This document shows, piece by piece, positions 45,418-56,065 of a stretch of 64,000 nucleotides of DNA. Position 1 is the first letter of the stretch. Every line of letters begins with the position of its first letter. Under the pieces are notes generated by a model that was given only the letters and a program-made list of their open reading frames with translations, did not search any database and was not told the DNA's origin. The position numbers and the translations under genes were made by a program. This DNA is from Lithobates sylvaticus (Eukaryota; Chordata; Amphibia; Anura; Ranidae). Location: the NCBI GenBank assembly GCA_028564925.1, contig CM053028.1:436572571-436636570 (forward strand). Direction: 5' to 3'.

Positions 45418-47349
45418 TTAGACGAATGTGTGGTTCCCTCCGCCCAGTCTCTGTCTGAATAATTAAAATCCCCCATTATGATAGCACTTCCCATCCTTGC
45501 TGCTAATCCAAATTGTGATAGGAGATCTGTCTCCCCCTCCTCCCTCAGGTTAGGGGGCCTATAGCATACTCCAAGTATTATTTTCCTCTTAGCTTCATCC
45601 CTTTGGAGCTCTACCCATAAGGATTCCACCTCCTCCCTAGCTCCCTTAGTGATGTCATCTCTCACATTAACGTGTACATTATTCTTGATATATAGGCATA
45701 CCCCTCCCCTTTTTACCCTCTCTATCCCTGCGATAAAGGGTATACCCTTGAATGGTTGCCAGCCAATCATGAGAGCTGTTGAACCAGTTCTATGAAATTC
45801 CCACAAATTCCAAATCCTCCTCGTACCACAGTATCTCTAGTTCACCCCTCTTGTCTGCGTAGTTTAGACTATCGCATACTATCCTATTATTGGGTGTTCC
45901 GAGATTGCAACTAGGACTTTTTACTATACTTTTTACTATACTTACCTTGGGTTTATGTGCTTTAGTCAACCTACCACTAATGCCCCCAATACTACCCTCT
46001 GGAATATGTTCCGCGCTGACTATCTCTACCTCTGGGCCCTCCCCCCTTCGCCTAGTTTCAAAAACTCCTCTAAATTTTTGGACATCTTTACTCCCAGCTG
46101 TCCCTCCTCATTTAGGTGCAGTCCGTCCCTAATATAGTACTGGTGACCGACTGATGACCGTCGGCGCAGTCCTCCAGGAACCCAAACCCCTCCTTACTAC
46201 ACCAGCTCCTCAGCCACTTGTTTACATCCCTAATCTTCCTCTGCCTTTCTGGTGTGGCTCAAAGCACCAGTAGTATTCCTGAGAATACTACCTTGGAGGT
46301 CCTTTTCCTCAATTTAGCTCCCAAGTCCCTAAAATCGTTCTTTAGGACACTCCATCTGCCTCTGACTTTGTCATTGGTGCACCATGACAGCTGGGTCTTC
46401 CCCAGCCCCCCCCCCCCCCCAGTAATCTGTATACCAGATCTGTAATGTGCCGAACCCGAACGCCCGGTAGACTACATACAGTTCGGCTCTTCAGGTCTTT
46501 GTTACAGATTGCCCTGTCTGTCCTTCTAATAATTGAGTCCCCTACCACCAGAATCTGTCTTTCCTTTCTCTTCGCCCCCCCCCCCCCCCCCCACTCTCAC
46601 AGGATTTCTTCCAGCTAGGAGAGTCCCTGCAGACTCACAATTGTCACTCCAGTGAGACTCTATAGTATTACCATTTCTCCCCCCCCCCCCCCCCCCGGAC
46701 AGCTACATAAAATGTTATTTCGAGAGGGAAGGGGCGGCGGAGCTGGGCCAGCACAAACAGTAATTAGACACTCACAGACGTAAAGAGGGTTAACATGGCA
46801 GGAAAGAGGGGCCTGTGGTAGGCAATTGAGTCTACTGGAGCAGTCAAATTTCCTAGCAGGTTCAATGGTACATTCCAAGTAAATAAAAATAATTTATCAA
46901 AAGGAAAAACACTGCAAGTAAGCAATTAAAGTAATTGATTTTTATGTGCTTTTACCTTTGATCTCTTTAAATAGGAACTTTGGTCCGCTTTTGTATGGCC
47001 AAATATATATACACTTGTGAGAGAGGGAGGGGGGAGGAGGCAGGGCAATATGACAGTTAGTTTAGGGTGAAAGTCCACTTTAAGTTGGGGACAAGGTCTC
47101 TTTAGTGTTGAGTATGAAAAGTAGAATTTTAAAATGGTTGCTCCACTTTACTTTTAGTTCTAGATACAGAACATTTTTCAAAAGTTATATTGAAAAAAAT
47201 AAAGTTTATAAAAATATCCTACCACTAAGACATAATTTTAGTATAGGCTGATGCTGCACACCCCACACTTCTTACTTGACAGTTGACCCTTCCTTACTCA
47301 GTCCATAATGAAAAAAAAAAAAAAAAAAAGGTTTGGCTGTAGTTCAATT

Positions 47350-47673
47350 TTAAAGTGGAGTAAACTCCCATGTATGATTTTTGCCTATAGGTAAGCCTAT
47401 AATAAGGCTTACCTATAGGTACAGTAATATCTCCTAAATATCCTGTTTAGGAGATATTTACTTTAGATGCAGCTGGTGACATCACCCGTGCATGCGCTCT
47501 GACGGAACAGCATACCTGTACTGTTGCGTCAGAGCCGTGCCGTAAAGAGAGCGGAGTCATCGCTGGCTCAGCCATTCATATCACCCGTGAACCCGGAAAG
47601 AAGACAATATGGCTTGAACAGCCTGAGCCGGTTTTTTTATTTTTTTATTTTATGTGGTTTACTACTGCTTTAA
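47350..47673. mobile_element. TTAA element with internal hairpins
   Basis: TTAAAGTGGAGTAAAC on the left and, inverted, TTAAAGCAGTAGTAAAC on the right; TTAA at 47350-47353 and 47670-47673. Two perfect hairpins: CCTATAGGTAAGCCT with its inverse (47384-47419), and AATATCTCCTAAA with its inverse (47426-47458). Noncoding; related to 2200-2440. Confidence 0.75.
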
Positions 47674-49990
47674 TAGCACTCTAATCTAACTTCCAGGGAC
47701 TTTTGCTGCTAAGTTGCTTATGATCGTTGCCCATCATCTGCAATACTGTCAATGTACACAACAATAACATCAATACTTTTACATGTTTCTACAGTTCAAA
47801 AATGTAGATTTTTTACACACATGTACAGTATACTACAGAACATGCAATGCCTGTAATTGTAATTTTCACTTTTGAGCTTGGGGACCTCCTTGGGAAGGGG
47901 CAGCAGTGACTGAGGAGAATAAGGGATGTATTATCAGCTCCAGTAGATCCAATTGTATACCATGCATTGAAATTAATGCTTCACTTAGTACTTTCTAGGT
48001 CTCAGAAGGGCCCAGTTTAGACAATCATCCACCACAGGACCTTCAGTTTCTGTTTTTTAGGAAAGAGTTTCATAAAACACAGTTTAATAAAATATTTGTT
48101 GCCTACAATTTATTTTCTTCTTAGGAAAGCAAAATTTGATAAAAGGGTCAGGCTAAAATATCCATCTTCAAATTAATAAAATGGTCTCATGAACAACTCA
48201 GGAATTCAAATTTATACAATTTATCACACTAAAATCTTACAGCTACCTAATTTGTTTGATACTCTCGGTTTTTTAATTCCCAGAATCCTTTATCTGGTCT
48301 GCTACCGTTCTTCCAGTTGGATTGCTCATTTATTTTATATTGCAGAGAGCGCAGCAAAAGTACTGAGGGCAGTATGGCTTCAAGGGACTGGAGATCAGGA
48401 ACTCCAACTAGCAGATCTAATTTTCTAAAGCGCCCAAGAGAAATAAAAAGGAGGGAGATAGTTCAATCCACTATTTCCGCTTTTAACTAAAGCATTTCAT
48501 TTGGGTTTTCCAAACCTATAATCTTACGTATTACATCAGTCTGTATTCATATTGTGTAGGCAAAAAATGTAACGAGTTGGAATCAGTGAATTTGTCTATT
48601 CCATCTGTCCAGTGTAATGCTTATTTGTAAGGTATGGGCTCATATTTGCCTAAAAATGGTGCCAGACTGAAAATCAGCCCTGGTACATTTTGCATTCCCT
48701 TTTGCCCTTTACATACATTAGTTTGTAAGATTAGTCATTCCATAGGATATTGTAAACCAAATACACATGGAATTTGCAGAGCAATTACAACATGGCTGTT
48801 TGATAGTTGCCAGTATTTAAAAATAATTTGTGTGGACACATTCTCCAGTTTGTAGGTATGGCCAAAAAGATGATTGTGGTCCTTGGGGTTATGGTGGCAC
48901 ACCTTTTTCATTTTTATATGCTCTATAATGAAACATACTCCATACTCTTCTGCAGTTCCTAAATGCTGGGCTGGCCCGCTTCCCACCAATATGTCATAAG
49001 AATTCACAAGAATGCATTACCACACAGATGCAGGAAATCCTCTATATTTATTCACAGCAAACAAGAGTACATATTAAGCAGATCGCACTGTTCATATTGT
49101 TTTTCATTGCAAATAAGAGCATGTATTCCTGTTTTCTATGAATACATATAGAACATTTTCTGCTTCCTAGGTGTTGATATAATCCTTTCTTGTAAATTCA
49201 TATATATGCTTCCTGAAAAATCCCAATCTTTGTAGTTCTTCTTTATTTCTGCGTTAATTTTTAGGTGTGTGGCATATACTGATACTCTTAAGTTGCTATT
49301 GATTATCTAAATAGGCCTCATACTCAGTAAACATCTTCATCCTCATGCCTCAAGCAGCCTCTATCCTTCCCTCTCTCCACGATCACCCATCATCCCCACC
49401 ATCCTCTTCACCATCTTATTCATCCCTGTAGCTCCCCTCTTTCCTTATGACATAGGACACTCTCCTGTTGTCAGGGTATATGACCTGTACTGCGATGTAA
49501 TCTATGGTGTAAGATGTATTCTTAGTACAGTCAGAGAAAGTGGCTGCCACAGCACACTTCCCTCTCTCCGTGTTGCTCTTTCCTGCACCAGAGAAGGTGG
49601 GCTGGGTGTTACCACCTCCGAGGCCAGCCACACCCCTTCCCCAAGTCCCACCCAATCAAAATGTGAGCCTAGGAGCAGGCTCTGCCTCAGGGGTGTACTC
49701 AGTATGAGTGAGTTCCCAATGAGAGGTCGCTGATCAGACACAGAGGGGGGAGAAAGTAGAAAGAGGAATGTGTAATTAGTTTCATCTGCATGTATTCCTC
49801 TTTGACTGTGACCGCAGCCGTTCTTCTTGTGCCGGGATATCGCGGGGCACTCGCGGGTGTGCGGGAGCCGTAGCCAAAATGCGGGAGGCTCCCACACCTC
49901 ACAGGAGACTTGGGATATACTTATTTGTTTGGGATGATGGTAGCTGGGATCTGGATCCACCATATTGGATAAACAGTCAGGCTTCTATCT
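47674..49990. other. Unassigned; no gene supported
   Basis: No repeat ends recognised. One minus-strand open frame (49416-49655, 79 codons, ending VIYPDNRRVSYVIRKEGSY) looks less random than most but has no known match and no clear splice frame. Confidence 0.3.
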
Positions 49991-49999
49991 GTGGTCTTT

Positions 50000-50440
50000 T
50001 CTGTGACTCAAGGATCTTCTTTGATCTATTCATCATGGTCCACGGCCCATATAATATCCCCTGTTCAATAAGGTTTTGATGATCAGCCCACAGGTGGCCT
50101 CTATGTGTTTCGGCTGTATTGAGCTGTGTTGCCCCTGAGTTTTTCCGTATGTTTTTCTTTATTGGAAACCATTTTCTGTCTAATCACTGATTGACTAATA
50201 TGTATTTACGTGACCCTCTTGCAAGATAGTGAGATCCTTCTCTTCTTTGCAACTACTGAACCCCAAATGAGTCCTGAAGAAGTGTTCAACGTAACGCGTA
50301 GACGCATTAGGGCTCACATCATGTATCGATTCTTATCTGTATATATGATTTTTATTATTTCTTTCATGTCTTTGGTCTTTATACTATATGTATTTTTCAA
50401 TAAATGTCAAAACAATTTTCTGTACTCCCAGTGTTTTCTT
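50000..50440 (+). mobile_element. Retroelement-like tail with hammerhead-like motif
   Basis: It contains GTCCTGAAGAAGTGTTCAAC followed by GTAACGCGTAGACG (50271-50304). The CTGAAGA box and the degraded GAAA-CGCGTAG block have the order of the hammerhead ribozyme found in Penelope-like elements. An A/T-rich stretch ending CAATAAATGTC follows. Family call tentative; ends not found. Confidence 0.3.
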
Positions 50441-50818
50441 GTGCCTTTAAAGTCCGACCACAGGTTTTCTTTGAATTCCTTTTTTTCTTTTTGTTCTTGG
50501 GATATCTGTTCTTTTAACACATGAACACAGCACATCTCTCAGTATTGATAATTATGCTAAACCTGCTCAACTCTGTACTGTGTGCTTTAAACATATATGC
50601 AGGTGTACATAAATTTAGGTGTTGAGGAGGTTCTATGCTATGCCTGTAATATAATTTACTTTGCTGAGAACAAAGCCGACAGCCCATGACATGCCTTGCC
50701 TCTAGTATATCAATGCAGCATCTGTACTTCTCTCATTGTGTATGTTGTCACACAGAGTGCAGACTATTCTGCACTGTACCCCATTGTTGTTACTTTCTGA
50801 ATTTCCAGAGATTGTAAT

Positions 50819-51162
50819 CAGGGCCAGTGCTACCACTAGGCAAACTAGGCAAGCGCCTAGGGTGCACTGCTGTCTAGGGGCGCCCGGCCACTGGTTTCCC
50901 TCTGCGTTTGCATGCTCTGCAGGCTGCAGCATGTAACTAACTCAGTCTTGGGTAGCTGCTCTGTCCAACCGTGGTGGTAGTGTAATTAGAGGCGCAGTGC
51001 AGCACTGGAGCCAGCGCTAGAGGAAGCAGAGCCGATGCGTCCTGTATAGCGGCACTTTCTGTCACATGGGCAGGGCAAAGGGGGTGGAGTCGGGGGTGGA
51101 GCCAATGGGGGCCGCAAAATTTGATTTTGCCTAGGGTGTCAAAAATCCTTGCACCAGCCCTG
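50819..51162. mobile_element. Nonautonomous hAT, GCCTAGGG type
   Basis: Left end CAGGGCCAGTGCTACCAC; right end, inverted, CAGGGCTGGTGCAAGG; exact 8-bp target duplication ATTGTAAT at 50811-50818 and 51163-51170. Subterminal TAGGCAA and CCTAGG motifs. 344 bp, noncoding. Confidence 0.92.
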
Positions 51163-51650
51163 ATTGTAATACATGTTTTTAGCAACAGCATATTATGAAA
51201 TGGGGAGGCAATCCTTCAAAAATCAGAACATCTACTGTAGCAAATGTTCTGCTTGGGACTAAACACAGCATTTAGGCTAATGCTAGTTAACAATTATTTT
51301 CAGGTGCTCAATCCCTTTAAGGGCAAAGTTCAGGTCTTCCTGAAATGAGCAGTTCCACAATCAGCAAAGTGTCATTGAGTATTGATATCTCCTTCAGAGC
51401 AGAGAGGAATTGTCTTTGTGATTTAATATCTGCAAACAGTGCCTGGGAATCATCCTTCAAGCCAGACAAGAAAAGAACAATAAGATAAATAGGAACTCCT
51501 GTCCAGGTCAGAATTTTTAAACAGTATATAGAAAACCAGGGTTCGTATCCCAGACCTGAACCATGCTGATGATTCCAATAAGCTGTAATTTGCATGATTT
51601 TAAGTCTCCACATGCCAGGGTATTAGGTATATTCCTGGACTCTAAACGTT
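51163..51650. other. Unassigned, with one unexplained minus-strand frame
   Basis: 51317-51613 is open for 98 codons on the minus strand, including LKDDSQALFADIKSQRQFLS. No family recognised; it could be a decayed transposon gene. No splice signals convincing enough to call an exon. Confidence 0.25.
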
Positions 51651-51654
51651 TCTT

Positions 51655-52470
51655 TTAGCCCCACATCCAATCACTGTCCAAATTTTGGCACCTCAATCTA
51701 CGCAACATCTCCAAAATACGCCTTTTAATAACCAATGACACCAGAAAGCTTTTAATTCACTCCCTGGTTATCTCTCACCTTGACTGCAACCCCTCCCTAT
51801 TGTCTCACCTTTACATAAGCTATCTCTGCTTCAGACCATCATGAAAGCTGCTACCATACTTATCCACCTTACCAGCCATTCATTATCTGATACCCCTCTT
51901 TGTTGATCCCTCCACTGGCTTCCATTTACTGAACAATTACAATTCTAAATACTAACAACTTACAAAGCCATCCACACCCAGCTACATCACTAACATTGTC
52001 ACAAAGTACCAACCAAACTGTTCTACTTGCTCCTCCAAAAACCTCCTGCTCTCTAGCTCCCTCATCACCTCCTCCCATGCTCATCTCCAGGACTTATCCA
52101 GAGCCTCTCCCATCCTCCGGAACTTCTTACCTCAGTCTGTCCGAACTTATACTACTTCTACTCTATCCTGTCCGAACTTATACTATCTTCTATTCTATCC
52201 AGCTTTAGGTGATCCTTGAAAAGTCATCTCTTTAGAGAAGCCTATCCCTCCTTCACCTAACAAATACATTTTTTATTTTCTCCATCAGCCTTTTACCCTA
52301 CAGTGATTACCTTTTTTATCACTTGGCTCTCCCTTTTAGATTGTAAGCTCTAACAAGCAGGGCCCTCTGATTCCTCTTGTGTTGAACTGTATTGTAACTG
52401 TACTGTCTGCCCTCAATGTGTAAACTGTTGGTGTTATATAAATCCTGTAAAATAATAATAATAATAATTT
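51655..52470 (+). mobile_element. L2 LINE, 3' portion
   Basis: The plus strand carries LNLRNISKIRLLITNDTRKL, then with frame changes SYITNIVTKYQPN and SSHAHLQDLSRASP, then GATTGTAAGCTCTAACAAGC and the tail TTATATAAATCCTGT with (AAT)n. Truncated on the 5' side inside RT. More diverged than the copy at 33507, so probably older. Confidence 0.85.
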
Positions 52471-53390
52471 GAAGATGTGTAACTAGAAAAGCCCCTCCAT
52501 ACTGGCCAATCGTGCAATAACTTCCCCATTAAACTGCATTCTGTAACATACATGTGTCTCTAAATATAATAAATGAATTCTTCCACAACATAAGGGAAAA
52601 CAGTGGATGTTAGCATGGCTGTGTTGCTGCAGCCATAAAGTAGGTCCTATCGCTTCCGGAAGATGAGCTATGGCATTATCTCTGCTACGCACATCTGTGT
52701 CACATCAAAAGAAAGCAAGTAAGCAAGTTCTTAATGCCAGCAAACCAGTAGTGAACATTTCACAAAATAACTTGTTTGGCACAACCTGTAGTAAAACCTG
52801 GCTTAAAAATTTGATGGACTAACAGGATCATCCTTCAACTAGGAAAGTGATTTATCAGCATGCCCACTGCAGATGTTCCACTACAGCTAGAGTACATTGT
52901 GCTATGTTTCTTTGCACAGCACCCTCAAACCAGTCCCAGCTGAATCAATATAGCAAATGTATGTGAATAAAAATATAAAAAAATTCACATATGTTGGAAA
53001 TACATCTGCAGTGTTAAAACCAACAGGGAAAGTTAGTCATGCTTTGAAAGCTTTGATGTTTCAGAAGATACTTATATAAATTATGATCAAACGACCTGTG
53101 CTATTTAGAGCGTTAAAAAAGAAAACACTAAGGAATTAATCAGTATTCTATCTTTTCTTTCCTAGGGAATAAATGAACACATAAGAAGGCACCTCAGGCT
53201 GTCAGTCATTAGAAACAGCAAGCAGAAACACACTACAATTATTAACTTATTCTATTTTATGCTATCTATCAACGGTTTACTTTTTAGTAAAAAAGAAAGG
53301 TTTGTGATTTGGCATCTCCTGGGTTTGTGGTTCCTTTGTGCTTAGGGGAGCTGCTCCAGCAAAAGATACCTTGGGGCTTTGACTTTAGTG
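52471..53390. other. Unassigned; no gene seen
   Basis: No recognised repeat ends or exon. Confidence 0.3.
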
Positions 53391-53393
53391 TAA

Positions 53394-53588
53394 TGCCACG
53401 TACACACGATCGGAATTTACGATAGAAACCTTTTCCGTCTGAAAAATTGAGAACATCCTCTCAAATTTTTGCTGGCGGAAATTCGGCCAGCAAAATTCCG
53501 ATGGAGCTTCTACACGGTCGCATTTTCTCTCATCATTTTCTCTCATCAGTCATTTGCTGGCTCAAATTCCGATCGTGTGTATGCGGCA
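53394..53588. mobile_element. Harbinger-like MITE, short form
   Basis: Ends TGCCACGTACACACGATCGG and, inverted, TGCCGCATACACACGATCGG; target duplication TAA at 53391-53393 and 53589-53591. 195 bp. Confidence 0.88.
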
Positions 53589-53639
53589 TAACAGATGACA
53601 AACACAGACTAAAGCTGGGTATACACTAGTAGAATTTCA

Positions 53640-53935
53640 AATGAAAATTTACAATGCAAAAATTATGAATGTTGTTCGAAAAAAGTTGGGTTATATATTG
53701 TGTTTTTTTGCATTAAAATTCATTAGTCTCTTTTTTCCAAAACAATTGCATTTAAAAAAAACACTGCACAAATATTGTGTGACATAAAATATTTCAACAA
53801 CCACCATTTTATTCTCTCGAGCCTCTGCTAAAAATATATAATGTTTGGGGGCTCTAAGTAATTTTCTAGCAAAAAAATGCTGATTTTTACATGTAAACAA
53901 AAGTGCCAGACTAGGCCTGATCTTCAAGTGGTTAA
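53640..53935 (-). mobile_element. TTAA element piece, CAAGTGGTTAA end
   Basis: On the minus strand it starts TTAACCACTTGAAGATCAGG and continues CATGTAAAAATCAGCATTTT, GTGTGACATAAAATATTTC in reversed order along the strand. Known to me as a frog repeat family. The left end is not clear. Confidence 0.5.
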
Positions 53936-54018
53936 AGTGGTTTTAAAGGCAAAATGCATTCTGTATATTAAGGTAAAAAACCTCATGGGTTCAGCTCCCC
54001 CTGCCAGCCCCCTCCTTA
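53932..54018 (+). mobile_element. TTAA element, family B, start only
   Basis: It starts at the shared TTAA (53932-53935) with TTAAAGTGGTTTTAAAGGC and GCATTCTGTATATTAAGGTA, and is cut at the Tc1 end at 54019. Its other part was not found beyond the Tc1. Confidence 0.5.
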
Positions 54019-55570
54019 TACAGTATCTCATAAAAGTACACCCCTAACATTTTTGTAAATATTTTATTATATCTTTTAATGTGACAACACTGAAGAAATT
54101 ACACTTTGCTACAATGTAAAGTAGTGAGTGTACAGCCTGTATAACAGTAAAACTTTGCTCAAAATAACTCAACACACAGCCATTAATGTCTAAACCATTG
54201 GTAGCAAAAGTGAGTACACCCCTAAGTGCAAATGTCCAAATTGGGCCCAAAGTGTCAATAGTTTGTGTGGCCATCATTATTTTCTAGCACTGCCTTAACC
54301 CTCTTGAACATGGAGTTCACCAGAGCTTCACAGGTTACCACTGGAGTCCTCTTCCACTCCTCCAAAATGACATCACGGAGATGGTGGATGTTAGAGACCT
54401 TGTGCTCCTCCACCTTCCATTTGAGGATGCCCCACAGATGCTCAATAGGGTTTGAGTCTGGAGACATGCTTGGCCAGTCCATCACCTTTACCCTCAGCTT
54501 CTTTAGCAAGGCAGTGGTCATCTTGGAGGTGTGTTTGGGGTCGTTATCATGTTGGAATACTGACCTGTGGCCCAGTCTCCGAAGGGAGGGGATAATGCTC
54601 TGCTTCAGTATGTCACAGTACATGTTGGCCTTCATGGTTCCCTCAATGAACTGTAGCACCCATGCAGTCCCAGACCATGACACTCCAACCACCATGCTTG
54701 ACTGTAGGCAAGACACACTTGTCTTTGTACTCCTCACCTGGTTGCCACCACACACGCTTGACACCATCTGAACCACATAAGTTTATCTTGGTCTCATCAG
54801 ACCACAGGGCATGGTTCCAGTAATCCATGTCCTTAGTCTGCTTGTCTTTAGCAAACTGTTTGCAGGCTTTCTTGTGTATCATCTTTAGAAGAGGCTTCTT
54901 TATGGGATGACAGCCATGCAGACCAATTTGATGCACTGGCAGGCTGACCCCCCCACCCCTTCAACCTCTGCAGCAATGCTGGCAGCACTCATACGTCTAT
55001 TTCCCAAAGACAACCTCTGGATATGACGCTGAGCACGTGCACTCAACTTCTTTGGTCGACCATGGCGAGGCCTGTTCTGAGTGGAACCTGAGTTGAACCT
55101 GCTCAGTTTCAGGGTCTTATTGCCTAAGCCATCTTTATGTAGAGCAACAATTATTTTTTTCAGCTCGCCAGGGGGTTCTTTGCCATGAGGTGCCATGGTG
55201 AACTTCCAGTGACCAGTATGAGAGAGTGAGAGCGATAACACCAAATTTAACACATCTGCTCCCCATTCACACTTGAGATCTTGTAACACTAACAAGTCAC
55301 ATGACATCGGCGAGGAAAAATGTCTAACTGGGCCCAATTTGGACATTTTCACTTAGGGGTGTACTCACTTTTGTTGCCAGCGGTTTAGGCATTAATGGCT
55401 ATGTGTTGAGTTATTTTGAGGGGGCAGAACATTTACACTGATATACAAGCTGTACACTCACTACTTTACATTGTAGCAGAGTGTCATTTTTTCAGTGTTG
55501 TCACATGAAAAGATATAATACAATATTTACAAAAATGTGAGGGGTGTACTCACTTTTGTGAGATACTGTA
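54019..55570 (-). mobile_element. Nearly complete Tc1-like transposon
   Basis: TIRs of about 230 bp: outer TACAGTATCTCATAAAAG at 54019 and its inverse at 55570, inner repeats with GAGTACACCCCTAAGTG at about 54212 and inverted at about 55351-55367 (IR/DR layout as in Sleeping Beauty-type elements). Transposase runs from ATG at 55196 to a stop near 54255. Visible: MAPHGKEPPGELKK start, RHGRPKK hook, WSDETKINL (first Asp), VFQHDNDPKHTSK (second Asp), NPIEHLWGILKWK (Glu), C-terminal NNDGHTNY. About ten codons of the HTH are missing and two or three frame shifts occur (near 54910 and 54680), so it is inactive though DD34E residues remain. Confidence 0.92.
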
Positions 55571-55944
55571 TATACAACACAAATAATCAACTTTAATGCG
55601 AGTCTGGCTGATAGCAGACATTCAAGGTACTTGCAAGAACAATATTGCATGCAAGAAGTACTCAGCATCTTTGAGACCCCCCCCCCCCCCCAAAAAAAAA
55701 AACACACTATCTATTAAGAACAATTAAATGACCAATAACAACACAGGATATGAGGTAGTGGGAGGGAGTTGAAGAAGCAAAGGATTTAGTTACAGTGCTT
55801 GTCCGAGTTTCAGGCTCCCTAGGGACACACTAGGATTTGTAGTTTAATAAAGGTACTTGATAGCACTCTATGAATGAATAAAATAAAGTTATGCCAAGCA
55901 TTCCAGCAACCATCATTCATTTGTAACTCAGTGAGCATCCATAC

Positions 55945-56065
55945 CTGTATGAAGAGACGCAGCTTATTGATGACTTGATTGATGATTACATTGGTCCCTC
56001 GTACCTTAACTTCTGGGTTGTTCACTTGATCCTTAAAATCACTGGAAACTACAAGGTTTGTATAG
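55945..56065 (-). CDS. gpc5: Internal exon of a glypican gene, most like glypican-5
   Basis: Seen: on the minus strand a T-rich acceptor ending TTTTTTAG precedes 121 bp that end CAG and are followed by the donor GTATGG. After one leading base, 40 codons are open with no stop; the entry phase is 2+1 and the exit falls on a codon boundary. The peptide starts YTNLVVSSDF, has NNPEVKVRG in the middle and ends INQVINKLRLFIQ. Known: glypicans are GPI-anchored heparan sulfate proteoglycans at the cell surface that tune Hedgehog, Wnt and FGF signalling. As I remember them, GPC5 and GPC3 have a matching stretch near the end of the helical core, just before the Ser-Gly heparan sulfate sites; the NPEVKV-x-G and INQ-x-I-x-KL pattern fits GPC5 better than GPC3. 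Inferred: this is a penultimate-type coding exon. The next exon (glycan sites, GPI signal) was not found to the left, nor the previous one to the right. A glypican paralogue other than GPC5 remains possible. Confidence 0.72.

Larger units (their letters stand above)
42208..46697 (-). mobile_element. CR1 LINE with ORF1, endonuclease and RT remains
   Basis: Minus strand, read from high to low coordinates. ORF1 with the esterase-type motif VGDSIIRRTDR lies at 46342-46548. The endonuclease has GGVCLYIKNNVHVNVRDDI, YRPPNL and MGDFNYSDRDW (45420-45806, continuing to about 45890). RT pieces include DWRKANVAPIFKKG and NYRPVSL (43600-43720), GVPQGSVLGPILFNLFINDL with FAED in place of FADD (43130-43260), and the C-terminal domain LVWPHLEYAVQFWAPVLRKD (42590-43084). 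The 3' end shows GGTTGGACTTGATGGACTTG. About 3.0 kb remains without the insertion at 43946; several hundred bases between endonuclease and RT are missing. Three C-runs of 15 or more lie near the 5' end. Several frame breaks; inactive. Confidence 0.9.
42031..47104. mobile_element. TTAA element split by a CR1
   Basis: The left end TTAAAGAGACCCTGTCATG and the right end, inverted, TAAAGAGACCTTGTCCCC match. The left target is TTAA (42031-42034); the right copy reads TTTA. The left part runs to about 42207, the right part from about 46697. The element itself is about 0.6 kb and noncoding; the rest of the interval is the CR1 and its insertion. Confidence 0.7.
1..55944 (-). other. Probable intron downstream of the glypican exon
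   Basis: The donor GTATGG lies at the exon's left edge, so everything to the left is intron unless the terminal exon was missed. No stretch coding a Ser-Gly-rich region followed by a hydrophobic GPI signal was seen on the minus strand. An intron of more than 55 kb agrees with the very large introns known for GPC5. The content is almost all transposable elements. Inference. Confidence 0.5.

Noticed and set aside
44164-45418. Many 60-107-codon frames on both strands
   Set aside because: Same GC-rich core and palindrome; low-complexity Lys/Glu/Arg or Pro/Gly products, mirrored by the palindrome.
49416-49655. Possible small exon, ending VIYPDNRRVSYVIRKEGSY
   Set aside because: It does not match the glypican C-terminal region, has no known homologue to me and no convincing splice frame.
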